This document shows positions 11,771 through 22,234 of a DNA stretch of 64,000 nt, one piece after another. Below the pieces are notes generated by a model that had not been told where the DNA came from, did no database searches, and saw only the letters and a list, made by a program, of their open reading frames with translations. The stretch is from Tretioscincus oriximinensis (lineage: Eukaryota > Chordata > Lepidosauria > Squamata > Gymnophthalmidae). A program made the position numbers and the translations under genes. The first letter of the stretch is position 1, and every line of letters starts with the position of its first letter. Location: assembly GCA_022410635.1 (NCBI GenBank), contig JAJVDF010000657.1, positions 26,902 to 90,901 on the forward strand. The letters run 5' to 3'.

Positions 11771-12145
11771 AATATCCACAGCATTAAAAGTTTGTANTTT
11801 TTATCTCCCCTGTGTGGTCCCCATTTGGGATTATAACAGTAAGACTGCAGGTACATGAGGTTTTTCTACTGCGATGACTCACGATGACTCCACTCCATGT
11901 GTTGACTGAGTTTTTGCAAAGAACCAGGAAGTTTTCACACTACACCCGGAAAAAAGATGCTTTGCCCTTTGCTGATGTTTTCTAAAGTGACCATTCCTGC
12001 AGCCATGGATTGCAGGCAAAAAGTCTTCCTGTATGTACACCCTTTAACAGGATTACCAGGATACCACGAGAAGTCATTAGTACAAGTCAGCGCATAATCG
12101 CATCCTGAGCATGCTCAGTATCTACTTCCTGGTTAGTCGTTTTGC
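11771..12145. other. No feature recognised
   Basis: Spacer; a short duplication GATGACTC occurs near 11872-11892. No gene or repeat could be assigned. Confidence 0.4.
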
Positions 12146-12240
12146 CTGTTCCACATGGATTTAAAGGTTTATTTGCAAAAAGATGGGGGTATGTATGCAC
12201 GGACCCTTGATTGGGTTATTTCAAAACATAATGCCATTGC
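12146..12240 (+). repeat. Unnamed interspersed repeat, copy 1
   Basis: A block with TGTTCCACATGG, TTTAAAGGTT, TTTGCAAAAG and TATGTATGC recurs in the same order and strand at 60828-60930 (TGTTCCATGTGG, TTTAAAGGTT, TTTGCAAAAG, TAAGTATGC). The two are moderately diverged. The class is unknown; the ends are not defined. Confidence 0.5.
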
Positions 12241-13164
12241 TGGTTTGAACACNTCATGTAGTAGGGGGGCAGAGTCTATCTGGTTATGAAGGAAGTCTTA
12301 GAAATCTAAGGAATCTTCTCTCCATTTGAGGGCAATTTTAATGCAACCGTTTCTCAAAGAAAGGAATTTCTTCTCAAAGTTGCTTAAGAAAACAGAGTTG
12401 GGTATAGGACTTAATTTTTTGTACGGATGTCATTATGCACCGCAGCCATGTGAAAGGAATTATTTACCTTCTTATTTTCTTATATTTCTTTCCCACCCAG
12501 CTATTGTTACTGTTGTTCATATTTAACCAGAAATGTTGTGGATCGATCCAGCAGCAGTTTGAGTAATTAATTCCTTGCCTTCTAAAATACTGATACCAGA
12601 GACTACAGTCCATGCCAGAATCCATCTATGGTATCTTTGAAACCAAGGCAGATAAGGCCAGAGACACTTCACTGACCTGAATCTCAAAGAAATAGAATAG
12701 AGTGATCCTTTCCTCAGAATTAAGACTTCTTGGCCCATTCCATCAGATCACACAGTACACTTAGCTTCCGTTATCAGGAATTTCAGTAATTTGGCAGAGA
12801 TAATGTTTTATTTTAAAAAATATATTAGATAAAGAAAAATGCTAGAACAGTGGACTAAATAAAGAATGTCTCCTATGCCCAGACTAGATGTCTCCAGATG
12901 GTAAGAGGCAATGCAGGATATAAATAAGGATCTGCAATTGAGTCTTGCTGTGACCTACCAAAGACATGGCTTACCTGCATATCTGAAATGCTGCCTGTAA
13001 ATGGCCTTGCTAGAGACTTCCAGAAGGTAGCCTAGTGCCTGCTCCTGCCTTTTATTGCTTTTCATACACTTCTGTTGACTTTCAAGTGTGCCCACAAAGA
13101 TAATTCCATATGCATTTCATATAAATATGCTACCTGGCTATCTATTGACCACCGAGCCCAATTG
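12241..13164. other. No feature recognised
   Basis: AT-rich spacer without a supportable feature on either strand. Confidence 0.4.
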
Positions 13165-13558
13165 TAGGTACTAACATTGGCTTACAAGGCTCTAAATGGC
13201 TTGGGATCCAAATATTTGAAAAAAATGTCTCCTCCAATACATACCTGTCTGCACCCTAAGCTCTTCTGATGAAGACCTCCTGACAGTCCCACATNCTTCA
13301 CACAGCAAGGGAGTGTGGACACTGCCTCCTCTGACATGCATCAGACATCAACATTTAACACATTCAGGCACCTGGTGAAGACGCAACTGTTCACCCTCGC
13401 CTTTGGCTGAACCAAATATTTCCTGATCCTTGAAGTTGTATTTTTAGGCTGTTATATTTTTAAATTGCCCTATTTTAATCTGTTTTATCATTTTTTATTG
13501 TGATCCCCCCCCCCCCCGAGACCTTTGGGTACGGGGGAGAATATAAATAAATGTGCCG
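13165..13558 (+). mobile_element. L2 LINE 3' end
   Basis: Translation with frameshifts gives the characteristic L2 ORF2 C-terminus: YKALNGLGSKYL at the start, a middle Ser/Pro-rich part, and FRHLVKTQLFTLAFG before the stop near 13408. The 3' UTR ends with GAGACCTTTGGGTACGGGGG and AATATAAATAAATG, the L2-type tail, which also follows a run of 14 C (13505-13518). The element is 5'-truncated. It cannot be active. Confidence 0.8.
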
Positions 13559-14929
13559 TACAATCCCAATACAATGCCAAGAGCGTCACAGTCTTCATAT
13601 GGAGTTAACTTCAGAGTATTTCCACATTCTATGAAAAGATATTATTTAAACAGGAACTATTTTCAGGACACTCCAAAAATGGTGAAACCCCAGCTTTTAA
13701 AACCAAATAAATAAATGACCAAACCAAAACCAAATAAATAAATGGCAGAGCTTCTTGACTTTTCTTGGGCTTATGCTAAAATTTCAGGATCATTTCATAT
13801 TTTCAGTTGTTGGTCTAACTGATAGATGTCTCCTCACATTTCCTAATTCTGTGTCATTTAGAGCTTTAATCTTCAATACACTGTGGAAACCTTATTTAGA
13901 AAACCCAGCTCCTCTAGGATAATGACAATTGAAACTCTGGAATGTCATATTTTCGGAGGAAAAACAAAATGTCCTAGTCACCTTCCTGCGTCAAACAGAT
14001 GCTCATTCTTTGGGAACAAAACAGTATTTTTGAAGTTATAATCAGTATCTGTTCATGAGAGAAGTTTGACCACTTTAGCATCCAAATCAGAAAATCACAG
14101 CAAACCCTGAAGGACCTTTTTTAGTTTCCAGCTCTGGTTAGGAGCAATGTTTTACTTGCACAGACAAAAAAAGTCGCTCACCAATATTGTATGAGCCTTA
14201 AAGAACCTCTGAGCTCCTTATCTCTTGCACTGATTCTCTTTGGGAATGCCTTGTTTAGACAGATTCATAGGCAGTGTCATTATAGTGCTTCAGGAGTTCA
14301 ATGATGGACACATTTTCCTAGCATGATCAGAGAACATATTAATTATTCATTGTTAGGGACTGCATTGTTATGTTTTTGAAATATCTTGGAAATACGATTG
14401 TCGAACATGAATTTAATGGACATTAACCCAATAAAACCACATTTAATCCACTTGTTATGGCTACATTCAATCAAAAACATTATCAACCTGTGGGGGAAAA
14501 AAACTAAAACAGCAAGAAAGATTCATATATTGTGCATTCTATAGGTCTCCTCCTACAGTACATCTAGCAGTCTATATGATATTGCAGCCAATGTCTAGGA
14601 TTTGACTGCTGCTGGTAGGAATGAAGATGAAAAAGGTACTAATAGAAGTGGAAAACAAATAAATAGCCGCAGTTCCAGCTGTTGTGTCAAAGCTTTCAAA
14701 TATAGAAGAGAGATAAATAACATTTAATTGACCCTAGGGTGAATACTTCAGAGACCGAAGGTGTATCCTATAACTCTTTTATTAAAACCAGAATTATAGT
14801 TCTGGGTCAGCTGCACGGCCACTATCCACCAATAAAAAATCATCTTGAGTTATTTCATCTTTAATAAAGGAGAAGTCTGGGATCCAGAGCACATTTGTGT
14901 TTTCATGCTTTTGAAGATGTTGAAAAATG
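13559..14929. other. No feature recognised
   Basis: About 1.4 kb of AT-rich spacer. A short AAACCAAATAAATAAATG duplication occurs at 13700-13744. No gene or repeat family could be assigned. Confidence 0.4.
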
Positions 14930-14999
14930 AATAAGAACATGAGAGGAGCCCTGCTGAATCAGGCCAGAACCCATTTAGTCCAGCACTCTCCCACAGGCC
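14930..14999 (-). mobile_element. CR1-like LINE 3' terminus (TTCTTATG type), left part
   Basis: Plus-strand phrase ATAAGAACATGAGAGGAGCC followed by CTGCTGAATCAGGCC and TAGTCCAGCACTCT matches the terminal 70 bases of the copy at 7584-7985. Homology stops at CACAGGCCC (14991-14999) and resumes at about 15388. Confidence 0.65.
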
Positions 15000-15387
15000 C
15001 TNAGCACACCAGAGATTAATGCCTGAAAGGAGTGCCGTCCAGGTGACCCAGGCACACATGCTCACGGGTTGTTAGCTATCAACTCGCTACAAACCTCCTT
15101 TATTCTGCGACTTTTGAGAGTGGATATATTCCAGATTTTGTGACGGAGCATAACAAATCCACTCCTAAAAGTCACCAGTTGCTGAAATCACGCAAGATCA
15201 CGTTCCTGGCAGCAAATCAGGAAACGCTACATGGAAGCCACGTTAGCGCAATGGCAGCATCCCACCTGTTGCTAGGGCAGCATCATGCTTCTCGCAAGTA
15301 GGTTGCCTCCACCACCTCGCAAGAACCCAGGTAGGTATGCCCCCTCCCCCCGGAATCTGATATCAGAGTTATAAGCCTTCGTGTTCA
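15000..15387. other. Possible insertion splitting a CR1 end
   Basis: About 390 bp of unassigned sequence lie between two CR1 blocks that are adjacent in other copies. CACAGGCCC precedes it and CACAGGGCCC follows, as a target duplication would. No terminal inverted repeats or coding potential are seen, so the class of the insert is unknown. Confidence 0.35.
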
Positions 15388-15440
15388 CAGGGCCCACCAA
15401 TTGCAACTGGGCAGCCTGAAGCAGAAGAAGGCAAANCCTT
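15388..15440 (-). mobile_element. CR1-like LINE 3' terminus, right part
   Basis: CACAGGGCCCACC, then AACTGGGCAGCCTGAAGCAG, match CACAGAGGCCCACC and ACCTGGGCAGTCC of the intact copy at 7660-7710. The match fades after 15435. Confidence 0.5.
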
Positions 15441-15480
15441 CACCAGTTCTCAGCTTGGTTTCGGCACTAAGTAATCTAGA

Positions 15481-15980
15481 ATTCTAATTAACATTGAGTA
15501 TACCACTTTATGTCTGAGTAACATTTGGGGACATTTGGGGACATTTTGGCATGTGGGTGGCCAAGATCTGTCCCAAAATGATACCCAGACCGAGGCTCCG
15601 TATAGATGGGGCCGACAGAACGCAGGCGTCTTCCCTCCTTCAGCAGAATTCCCTGCAGATCGGCTCTGCCTGCTGTCAAATAGATTGGCTGAGGGGAAGT
15701 TTTGTTCCTCTTCCTTTTGCAGAGCAGATCTCTAGGCAGCAACCCCCAAAAGGAGGCATAGGACAGCCTGGGCTTAGGAAAAGGTGGGCAGATTTCCCTG
15801 CTGAAGGAGGCGGCACTTCTTCCTGTCATCTCTCCCCTTCTGTCTCTCGCACTAATAATGGTCACACGGGAGAGGAAGGGAATTGACTACGAGGTGACGG
15901 AAGTTGACTGCGAGGTTTCGGACNTTCTCTGCAATTATTCCTGATTATCTGAGCAATAGTTTATTGCGAAATAAATGNCC
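15481..15980. other. GC-richer unassigned block
   Basis: Base composition is visibly richer in G and C than its surroundings. It carries overlapping reading frames on both strands (125 codons at 15488-15865 minus, 111 codons at 15551-15886 plus) with no recognisable domain. GACATTTGGGGACATTTTGG at the left edge is a short direct repetition. A non-autonomous transposon interior is the likeliest explanation; I cannot assign a family. Confidence 0.3.
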
Positions 15981-16389
15981 TTTATTGCGGAAGTTTTACC
16001 CATACACGCTTAACACGTGTGACGTGACCTTCAAAATGGCACTATAACTGAGGCATAAAATAGTCATGTGAACACACCCTATATCATACTTTCTTTGTAA
16101 GGTTTAATCCAGAAAAAAAATGGATTAGTCATTCTTCAAGATTAAAAATGGTTTTAAAATGTGTGAACAATACCTAGGAAATGTGTGTGTGTTTTAAAAC
16201 TGGCTAAAAAGAATCCCCCAAACTTCATTTTAACATCAGCACAGAAAAAGGAACCTTTCTTACTGGTGGATAACAAATAGATGCCAGAAAAGTGTAGAAA
16301 AATACAGGAAACTGCTGAAACTTTAGACCTTGGAAAGCAGAGTACAACTAGGGAAGGTATTGGAAGAATNTGGATTGGTTCTCATAACC
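15981..16389. other. No feature recognised
   Basis: AT-rich spacer. ACACGCTTAACACGTGTGACG near 16003-16024 has short dyad symmetry but no partner site. Confidence 0.35.
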
Positions 16390-16451
16390 TAGGGTTCCCA
16401 CCTAAGTCCTATCTTTTATAGCTCTATCCTGGAGTTTACGTGGGAACCCTA
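16390..16451. mobile_element. Miniature palindromic element (62 bp)
   Basis: Perfect 12-bp inverted termini TAGGGTTCCCAC and GTGGGAACCCTA, with a further partly complementary inner part (TCCTAT / ATCCTGGA). No target duplication was found. Probably the deletion derivative of a small DNA transposon. Confidence 0.5.
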
Positions 16452-17439
16452 CCATAGTGCCCAAATAGTTATGACTGCACAGCTACCTAATGCGCATTAT
16501 AAGTTGTCAAGCAGCTTTTCACCAATTAAACTGAAATCTGTTGGATTATTAGGGAGTTTATAAGCCTCCATATGCCACGTTGAGAGCTGAAACAGCTGTT
16601 TGGCAGATCCCCTATAAGATTTCTGCAATCAGCAGTCCTGTATACTCCCATAAGTAGGGGACTTCATATAATATGCTTCATATTTACGTTAGATCTCTAG
16701 ATCAATCAATGCTGTTACTTCTTTCAATAATTTCAACCGGTATTTACTTGGGAAAGTGTCTTTCATAATTCTGCACATAGTTTAGCCCTTCATTAAAAAA
16801 ACTGGGGAGCATTGGACGGTTTTTAAATATTCCACAGGAAAACCATCAAACAATGGCATTGAAAGAATGTTTTACTAGCAGTATTAACAGCTAACAGTTC
16901 AGACTGCTAATGTTTCCATATGCAGACAAAAATGCAGATTCCTTTTGGAACAATTAAAGGGGGATTTTTTTTCAACATTTGTTTCAGCCTGACTCTCAAA
17001 ATTTGCTTAAAACTTCCAGAACTTAAATTGGTAGGAGAAGGGGAAAGCTAGCTTCAATATGGATAATGAATAAAGGAAATGATGATAGTACAAGTGAAGC
17101 ACTGAATATATTGATTCAAATAAATATAAGCGTTATTGAACAANTATATAGATACAATTGAGACTCACAAGATGGAAATACTATACAAAATTGGATAGTA
17201 GATATAAGATGGTTATAAGCCACAGAATTTGAACAGAATTTGAGGGAACAGAATTTGAATAAGGAAGATTCAGAGAAAATAGAAAGGAATTGAAGGGGAT
17301 ATGTCAGTGAATCAAAAAGTATAAGAAGAATTATATGGAACATGGGGTATGGATATGAGAGTAAGTAGGGAGGAAATTAAGAAATTATGAGGGTAAAGAA
17401 GACAAAAAATAATTGTATGAAAAAAATAAGAAGAAAGAT
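16452..17439. other. No feature firmly recognised
   Basis: AT-rich. The part from about 17100 is A-rich on the plus strand and could be the decayed upstream part of the L1 at 17440, but no conserved L1 motif can be read. Confidence 0.3.
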
Positions 17440-18085
17440 ACTCCATAAAGATCGCACAGTTATCTTTTTTTCCCAATATAAACGGAATGTGTTGGCATGG
17501 TTGCCAACAAAGAAATACATTTATACATATGAATTGAGTATGTTAAAAGGTACAAGAATTTTGGAGTAAAGTACAAAAGGAGATAAACAATATTTTTACA
17601 TTACAAATAAATATAACAGATAAAATGGCAATATTACATGGAGACTTAGGGACTATTTGGAAGCTAGAAATAAGGAAAGTAATTGACAATATAATAGCAT
17701 GTTCTAATAGGGGATGGAAAGCTTGCATGTATGGACAATGCAAAAAAATGTATGAATATATAATCCAATCTGGAATGAATATATCCAATGAATATATTTC
17801 CAATTGTAATATATATAATCCAGATAATATACAGAAATGGAGAGAATGTAAACAAAAATGATTGACAGTTAAAATTTATATGGAAGGCAGGCTGGGGAGT
17901 GAAGTTATGAAATTAGAATTAACATTAATTTTCCATATGTAAACCCTAACTGTCAAATTATGATGTACGTAATATAAAATGCAACAGCGGGAGGGGGAGA
18001 ATTGTTCGGAATATTTTAAATTTTAAAATGTATGATTTTGTATGTATAAAAAAGTGAAATACAATGTTTTAAATGCCAAAAGAAG
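17440..18085 (+). mobile_element. L1 LINE 3' end, degenerate
   Basis: From 17490 one frame reads the L1 ORF2 C-terminal zinc block with the spacing Cys-x3-Cys-x7-His-x4-Cys, starting CWHGCQQRNTFIHM, but with two stop codons inside. It continues EFWSKVQKEINNIF and ITDKMAI, words shared with the L1 end at 29221-29577 (EFWGKEQKEINKIY, ITDKMAI), so the two belong to one lineage. An A-rich 3' UTR follows, with AAATACAATG near 18056. The copy is 5'-truncated and inactive. Confidence 0.75.
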
Positions 18086-18810
18086 AAGAAAAGACCTCCA
18101 GAACTTTATATCTTATGATAAGGCTTGCATCTCTCTCTCCTTAAGACTTTCACTAAGCCCACACAACAGACTTATGACGTTGAAGGGTTTTAAAAAATGT
18201 ATTAATCACAGCTGATTTGCCAGATGTTGAGAGAAAAATGAACTCAACAGGTTACAAAGGAAGTGGCATGACTAGGCAGCTACTCCACACTTCAAAACTG
18301 TAAAAACATCACTTCCTCCTGGGGGTTCTAAACCATCCTGGATGACATCCAGAACTTAATATGAACAATTTTGCAAATGTTTGAACTAGCGTTTACTAAG
18401 TAAAAAGCATTGCAACATTTTCTACTCTAGTAATAGCAATTTATTGCAAAGTCAGATCAGATATAGCCCAGATCAGTTCTGAGGATGCGGATGGAGATGA
18501 GTTATGGTCATTTTATGGCTTAGGATTTCATTGTTTACAGTAGACAAGAATGAAATTACAGTGTTGACATGGCTGCTAAATATTGGGGTGATGCCACAAA
18601 CTATTTTAGAGTGGGAAATACCTTTCTGCAGTCAAGATGCTATGTTCTGTAACTTACACCAAGAAACAGAGCTTGAGAACAAGGACAGACATCTGAATAT
18701 AGACAAATGGTGTGAATATCACCCAGAGGACTGACATTTGTGATAGGACCAGTGCATCCAATCATAGATCAGAGTGGATGGGAATTGTGCAAGGGGGGCA
18801 TAAAATCCAT
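18086..18810. other. No feature recognised
   Basis: AT-rich spacer without supportable genes or repeats. Confidence 0.4.
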
Positions 18811-18990
18811 AGAAGGAGGAGGAGGAGGAGGAAGAGGAAAAGAAGAAACAGCAGGAAGAACAAGAGAAGAAGAAGGAGAAAGAGCAGGAGAAGGAAGAGA
18901 AGAAGAAGGAGAAAGAGCAGGAGGAGGAAGAGAAAGAAGAGTTGGGCTTTATATTATCTTTTTATCAATCTAAGGGGAATCAAAATGGCT
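18811..18990 (-). mobile_element. SINE 3' end with long polypurine tract
   Basis: On the plus strand a GA-rich tract (about 18812-18943) leads into AGTTGGGCTTTATATTATC and a CGGCTTA-like word (ATGGCTTATGTAC), which is the 3' end of a squamate tRNA-type SINE read backwards. The tract contains a 33-bp period: AGAAGGAGAAAGAGCAGGAG occurs at 18871 and again at 18904. Arg/Lys- and Gly/Glu-rich frames over the tract are artefacts of the repeat. Confidence 0.55.
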
Positions 18991-19033
18991 TATGTACAGC
19001 AACTTTCTATTCTTCTCTTTATCTTTTTAAAAA

Positions 19034-19097
19034 TACTGCTCAAAACAATTAACAAAACAGTGTAACACTAATGTTCCCTTAATTGTTTTGAACAGTA
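19034..19097. mobile_element. Miniature palindromic DNA element (Tc/mariner-like ends)
   Basis: Two nearly complementary arms, TACTGCTCAAAACAATTAA and its counterpart TTAATTGTTTTGAACAGTA, form almost the whole 64-bp unit. TA at each edge suits mariner-type insertion. The same termini bracket the SINE at 28504-28900. Confidence 0.65.
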
Positions 19098-19189
19098 TAT
19101 ATTTTACAAATAGAAATAAAAAAGAAAACACTATCAACATAAATGGTTATGTCAACAAACACCACCTGGAGGAAAAAAGGAAAATAAAT

Positions 19190-19735
19190 ACAACACACAA
19201 TAGACCAACAAACACTGAGTCATTAATAAAACTCTAAACATGTATACTCCTCCCCCCCCCTATATGCCATTTCCAGGAAGGTATGCTCTACATTGAAATA
19301 ATTAGGTTTAATCTAAATCTCTTTTCTTCACTTCTTATAACTATATGCAAGTATTCCTTCACCACTGACTATTTTTGTCTGCATATTCCAATCTTTTTGT
19401 ATTCTATCCAAATTATGAACTCTGCAATTTGAAAGTTCCACCACTAAACTCAATTATATAGTCTTGTCACTTCCATAGTGTCCATCTCGTCCTTCCATCC
19501 CCCGTACAAGCTTTTATTCTTCCACTATTTCCTTTTTCTGCNGATCCCCTATCACATCTAATTCTGTAATTAACACCCCATTTTATTGTCTATTGTTTAT
19601 TGNACATCTAACATATTTATTTGCTTTTTTATTGTCTTCAAATATTCTAGCATATAGGGGCATTCCCATATCATATGATTAAAGATACCTTTCCTTCCAC
19701 ATGCATACCAGCACCTTTCATTTAAGTGGGGGATA
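19190..19735 (-). mobile_element. L1 LINE 3' end (minus)
   Basis: The minus strand reads CWYACGRKGIFNHMIWEC, the L1 zinc block with spacing Cys-x3-Cys-x7-His-x4-Cys (plus coordinates 19660-19713), followed by PYMLEYLKTIKKQINML. The following several hundred bases are the degenerate remainder of the ORF and the 3' UTR. The wording differs from the other L1 copies here, so it is a separate lineage. No tail or duplication is clear at the left edge. Confidence 0.75.
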
Positions 19736-19739
19736 ATTA

Positions 19740-20245
19740 GGCTAATTATGCCAATGCATGATACCATTTACGTAAGATTTTAAGAATGTGGATTACTGTG
19801 GCTAAATCATCCATGTTCAGAAATGGCCGTAACTGGTGAACCAGACGTTAACTGGAAGTAGGCACTCCTGGCCACTGCCTCCACGTGATTTTCAAGTGTT
19901 AGCTAAGAGTCCAGATTTCACACCCATTCCAGGGCAATTTTACCCCATTAAGGACAGGGTGCCTCCCCACTTCATGAACTCAGAATGCTCCAACACACAG
20001 CACCTCTGTCTTGTCTGGATTCAGCTTCAATTTATTGGCTCCCATCCAGCCCATTACTGTTTCCAGGCATCTGTCAAGCACTTCAACCACCTCTCCTGAT
20101 TCAGATAAGACAGAGAGATAGAGCTGCATGTCATCTGCATATTGATAACACTTCACTCCAAATCTCCTGATAACCTCTCCCAATGGCTTCATATAGATGT
20201 TGAACAGCATGGCAAGGGAGAGGGGTAGCTGGGCTCTCCCGCCTG
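19740..20245 (-). pseudogene. L2 LINE reverse transcriptase fragment
   Basis: The minus strand encodes the central L2 reverse transcriptase: LFNIYMKPLGEVIRRFG, then the catalytic block CYQYADDMQLYLS (YADD metal-binding motif retained), then NKLKLNPDKTEVL. After a stop it continues, with shifts, to VHQLRPFLNMDDLA, the usual L2 thumb region. Both the endonuclease and the 3' end are missing from this piece. It abuts an L1 end on the left, and an unassigned block replaces the expected finger domain on the right. The length (about 170 codons) is a small part of the roughly 1000-codon L2 ORF2. Confidence 0.85.
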
Positions 20246-20814
20246 CATGGGTAGAGCTCTGGTTTGCAGTTCCCCNGGCAGGATGCAATTTCTCTCTCCT
20301 TTCAGCCGCACTTTGTCTTTTGCCTGCCCTTCAGTTCCTATCTGCCCAGCCATGATGGACAGCCTTCCATGTGAGGCACCCGCTGAGATGTCTATTCGTA
20401 GAACTGCATTATTGCCATCAAATACAGTCACTGATTTTATCCCCCTCCCTCCTCTCACCCTCCCTGGCAAAAAATATGAGAGATCATCGTTGAGTGTGCG
20501 CTGCTCAAGAGGAGCTGTGCGCGGAACAGGGGTCAAGAGGAACTGGTTGAAAATGTTATACACGCAGTCCTTTTTCACTATTGGCTGAGGCTTCTGTAAC
20601 ATCACCGCTCAGCTGGTGTCTAAGACGGGAGCACCCACATATGAGGGAGCACCTCGAAGTTGGATTTTATGGTAACACAATTGAGACAGGTGATGTTGGC
20701 TACGCAGTCGTGCACATTTCAAGGTGTAGTGCATTTACAGCCTTTAATTGAGGTATGGAAGGGCAAAGCCATTTTTCCTGATAAATTTAGGCAGGAACAT
20801 ACACCACCCCATAA
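20246..20814. other. Unassigned GC-richer block with antiparallel reading frames
   Basis: Reading frames of 138 codons (minus, 20189-20605) and 113 codons (plus, 20247-20588) overlap. Neither carries a motif I recognise. The block separates an L2 fragment from a CR1 element and may be an insertion or a third mobile element. There is no start context, splice site or similarity to choose a coding strand. Confidence 0.3.
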
Positions 20815-22234
20815 TTATAGAATCATANAGTTGGAAAGGACATCCAGGGCCATCAAGTCCAACCCCTTGCTCAATGCAGGATTCATTAATCCCAGAGGCA
20901 ACATCCAGACATCCATCCTAGTACCCATTTATACCCTTGGTATCCATAAACCTGTCTAGTCCTGTCTTGAAACTATATAAGCTGTTAGCTACCACTATCT
21001 CTTCAGGAAGTAAATTCCTCAGGATGATGACCCTTCTGGGTGAAAAAAATATTTTCCTTTGTCTGTTCTAACTTTTCTATACATCAATTTTAAGGCGTGC
21101 CCTCTGATCCTAGTGTTGTATGATAGAGAAAACATTTTTTCTCTATTCACCCTATTCATCCCATGCATGATTTTGTACACTTCAGTCAGATCACCTCTCA
21201 AACGCCGCCTTTCGAGGCTGAAGAGGCCCAGCCTGACTTCATAAGGGAGGTGCTCCAGACCCTTGATCATTTGTGTTTCCCTTTTCTCCACCTTCTCTAG
21301 TTCCACAATATCCCTCTTGAGATGTGGTGACCCGAATTGAACACAGTATTCCAAATGTGGCCTCACCACAGATTTATAAAGAGGCAAAACAACATTTGCT
21401 GACTTGTTTTTTATTCCTTTCCTAATTATCTCCAGCATGGAATTTGCCTTTTTTGTTGCTGCAACATTGTCCCAAGATCCTTTTCTTGATCGGTTGCAGA
21501 AAGCTTGCTTCCCATCAGTTGGTAGGAGTAGTTGGGGTTCTTTGGCCCAATGTGCATGACTTTGCACTTACTTAAATTGAGGTGCATTTGCCAATTTGAT
21601 GCCCACTCACCCAATTTCAGTAGATCACTCTGGAATGCCTTACAATCATTTTCACTTTTCACTGCAGTGAACAGTTTAGTGTCGTCAGCTAACTTGGCTA
21701 CTTCACTATTTACCTCGGCATCCAGATCGTTTATGAATATATTGAAAAGCAAAGGTCCCAGTGCAGACCCCTGGGGTACCACTCTCTTCCCACTCAGAGA
21801 ACTGTCCATTAATTCTTCTAAATTCCAGTCTTGAAGTCTGAGTCCTCTCAGGTCTTCCTCCCTTTGTTATTTATAATTCAATGATTGCATGGTCACTGCC
21901 CCCTAAGGTCCCAGCCACCCTGACTTCCTCAACTAAATAGTTGTTGGTAAGAATTAGATCCAGGATAGCAGATCCCCTTGTTTTTTCTTCTACCTTTTGG
22001 CAGATAAATTATCAGCTAGAGAAAATAAAAATTTAGTAGACCTGTGACTTTTGGCTCAGAGAGATTCCCAACAAACGTGTGGATAGTTAAAATCTCCCAT
22101 AATCACTATGCCATGTTTATTTGAGAGCATAGTCATCTGTTGTAGGAAGAGTTCATCCATATCTTCTAGTTTTCCTCGAGGCCTATAATAAACTCCCATG
22201 ATGATATCCTTTCTGTTTTTCTCACTTTGTAATA
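20815..22234 (-). mobile_element. CR1 LINE, internally deleted, with ATTCTATA-type tail
   Basis: On the minus strand the order is: end of the endonuclease domain (GVYYRPRGKLEDMDELFLQ, then MGDFNYPHVCW with the conserved Asp/Asn), then a direct jump to the reverse transcriptase palm (VPQGSALGPLLFNIF, catalytic LADDTKL), the thumb and C-terminus (RPHLEYCVQF, FFHPEGSSS), a 3' UTR and a TCTATGATTCTATA tail at 20815-20833. Most of the finger region between endonuclease and palm is missing, so the copy is internally deleted as well as 5'-truncated. Confidence 0.9.
21019..21809 (-). pseudogene. CR1 ORF2 palm, thumb and C-terminus
   Basis: Two overlapping minus-strand frames, 21426-21809 and 21019-21567, carry consecutive parts of one protein: the first from the VPQGS palm block through LADDT to EKDLGTML, the second from SMLEIIRKGIKNKS through PLYKSVVRPHLEYC to the stop. 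The join needs one frameshift at about 21450-21500. LADD replaces the commoner FADD. It would synthesise cDNA at target DNA in an intact element; here it is dead. Confidence 0.85.

Noticed and set aside
18712..19065. Arg/Lys-rich protein resembling an SR-type protein
   Set aside because: It is the translation of a GA-rich SINE tail; other frames give equally biased peptides.
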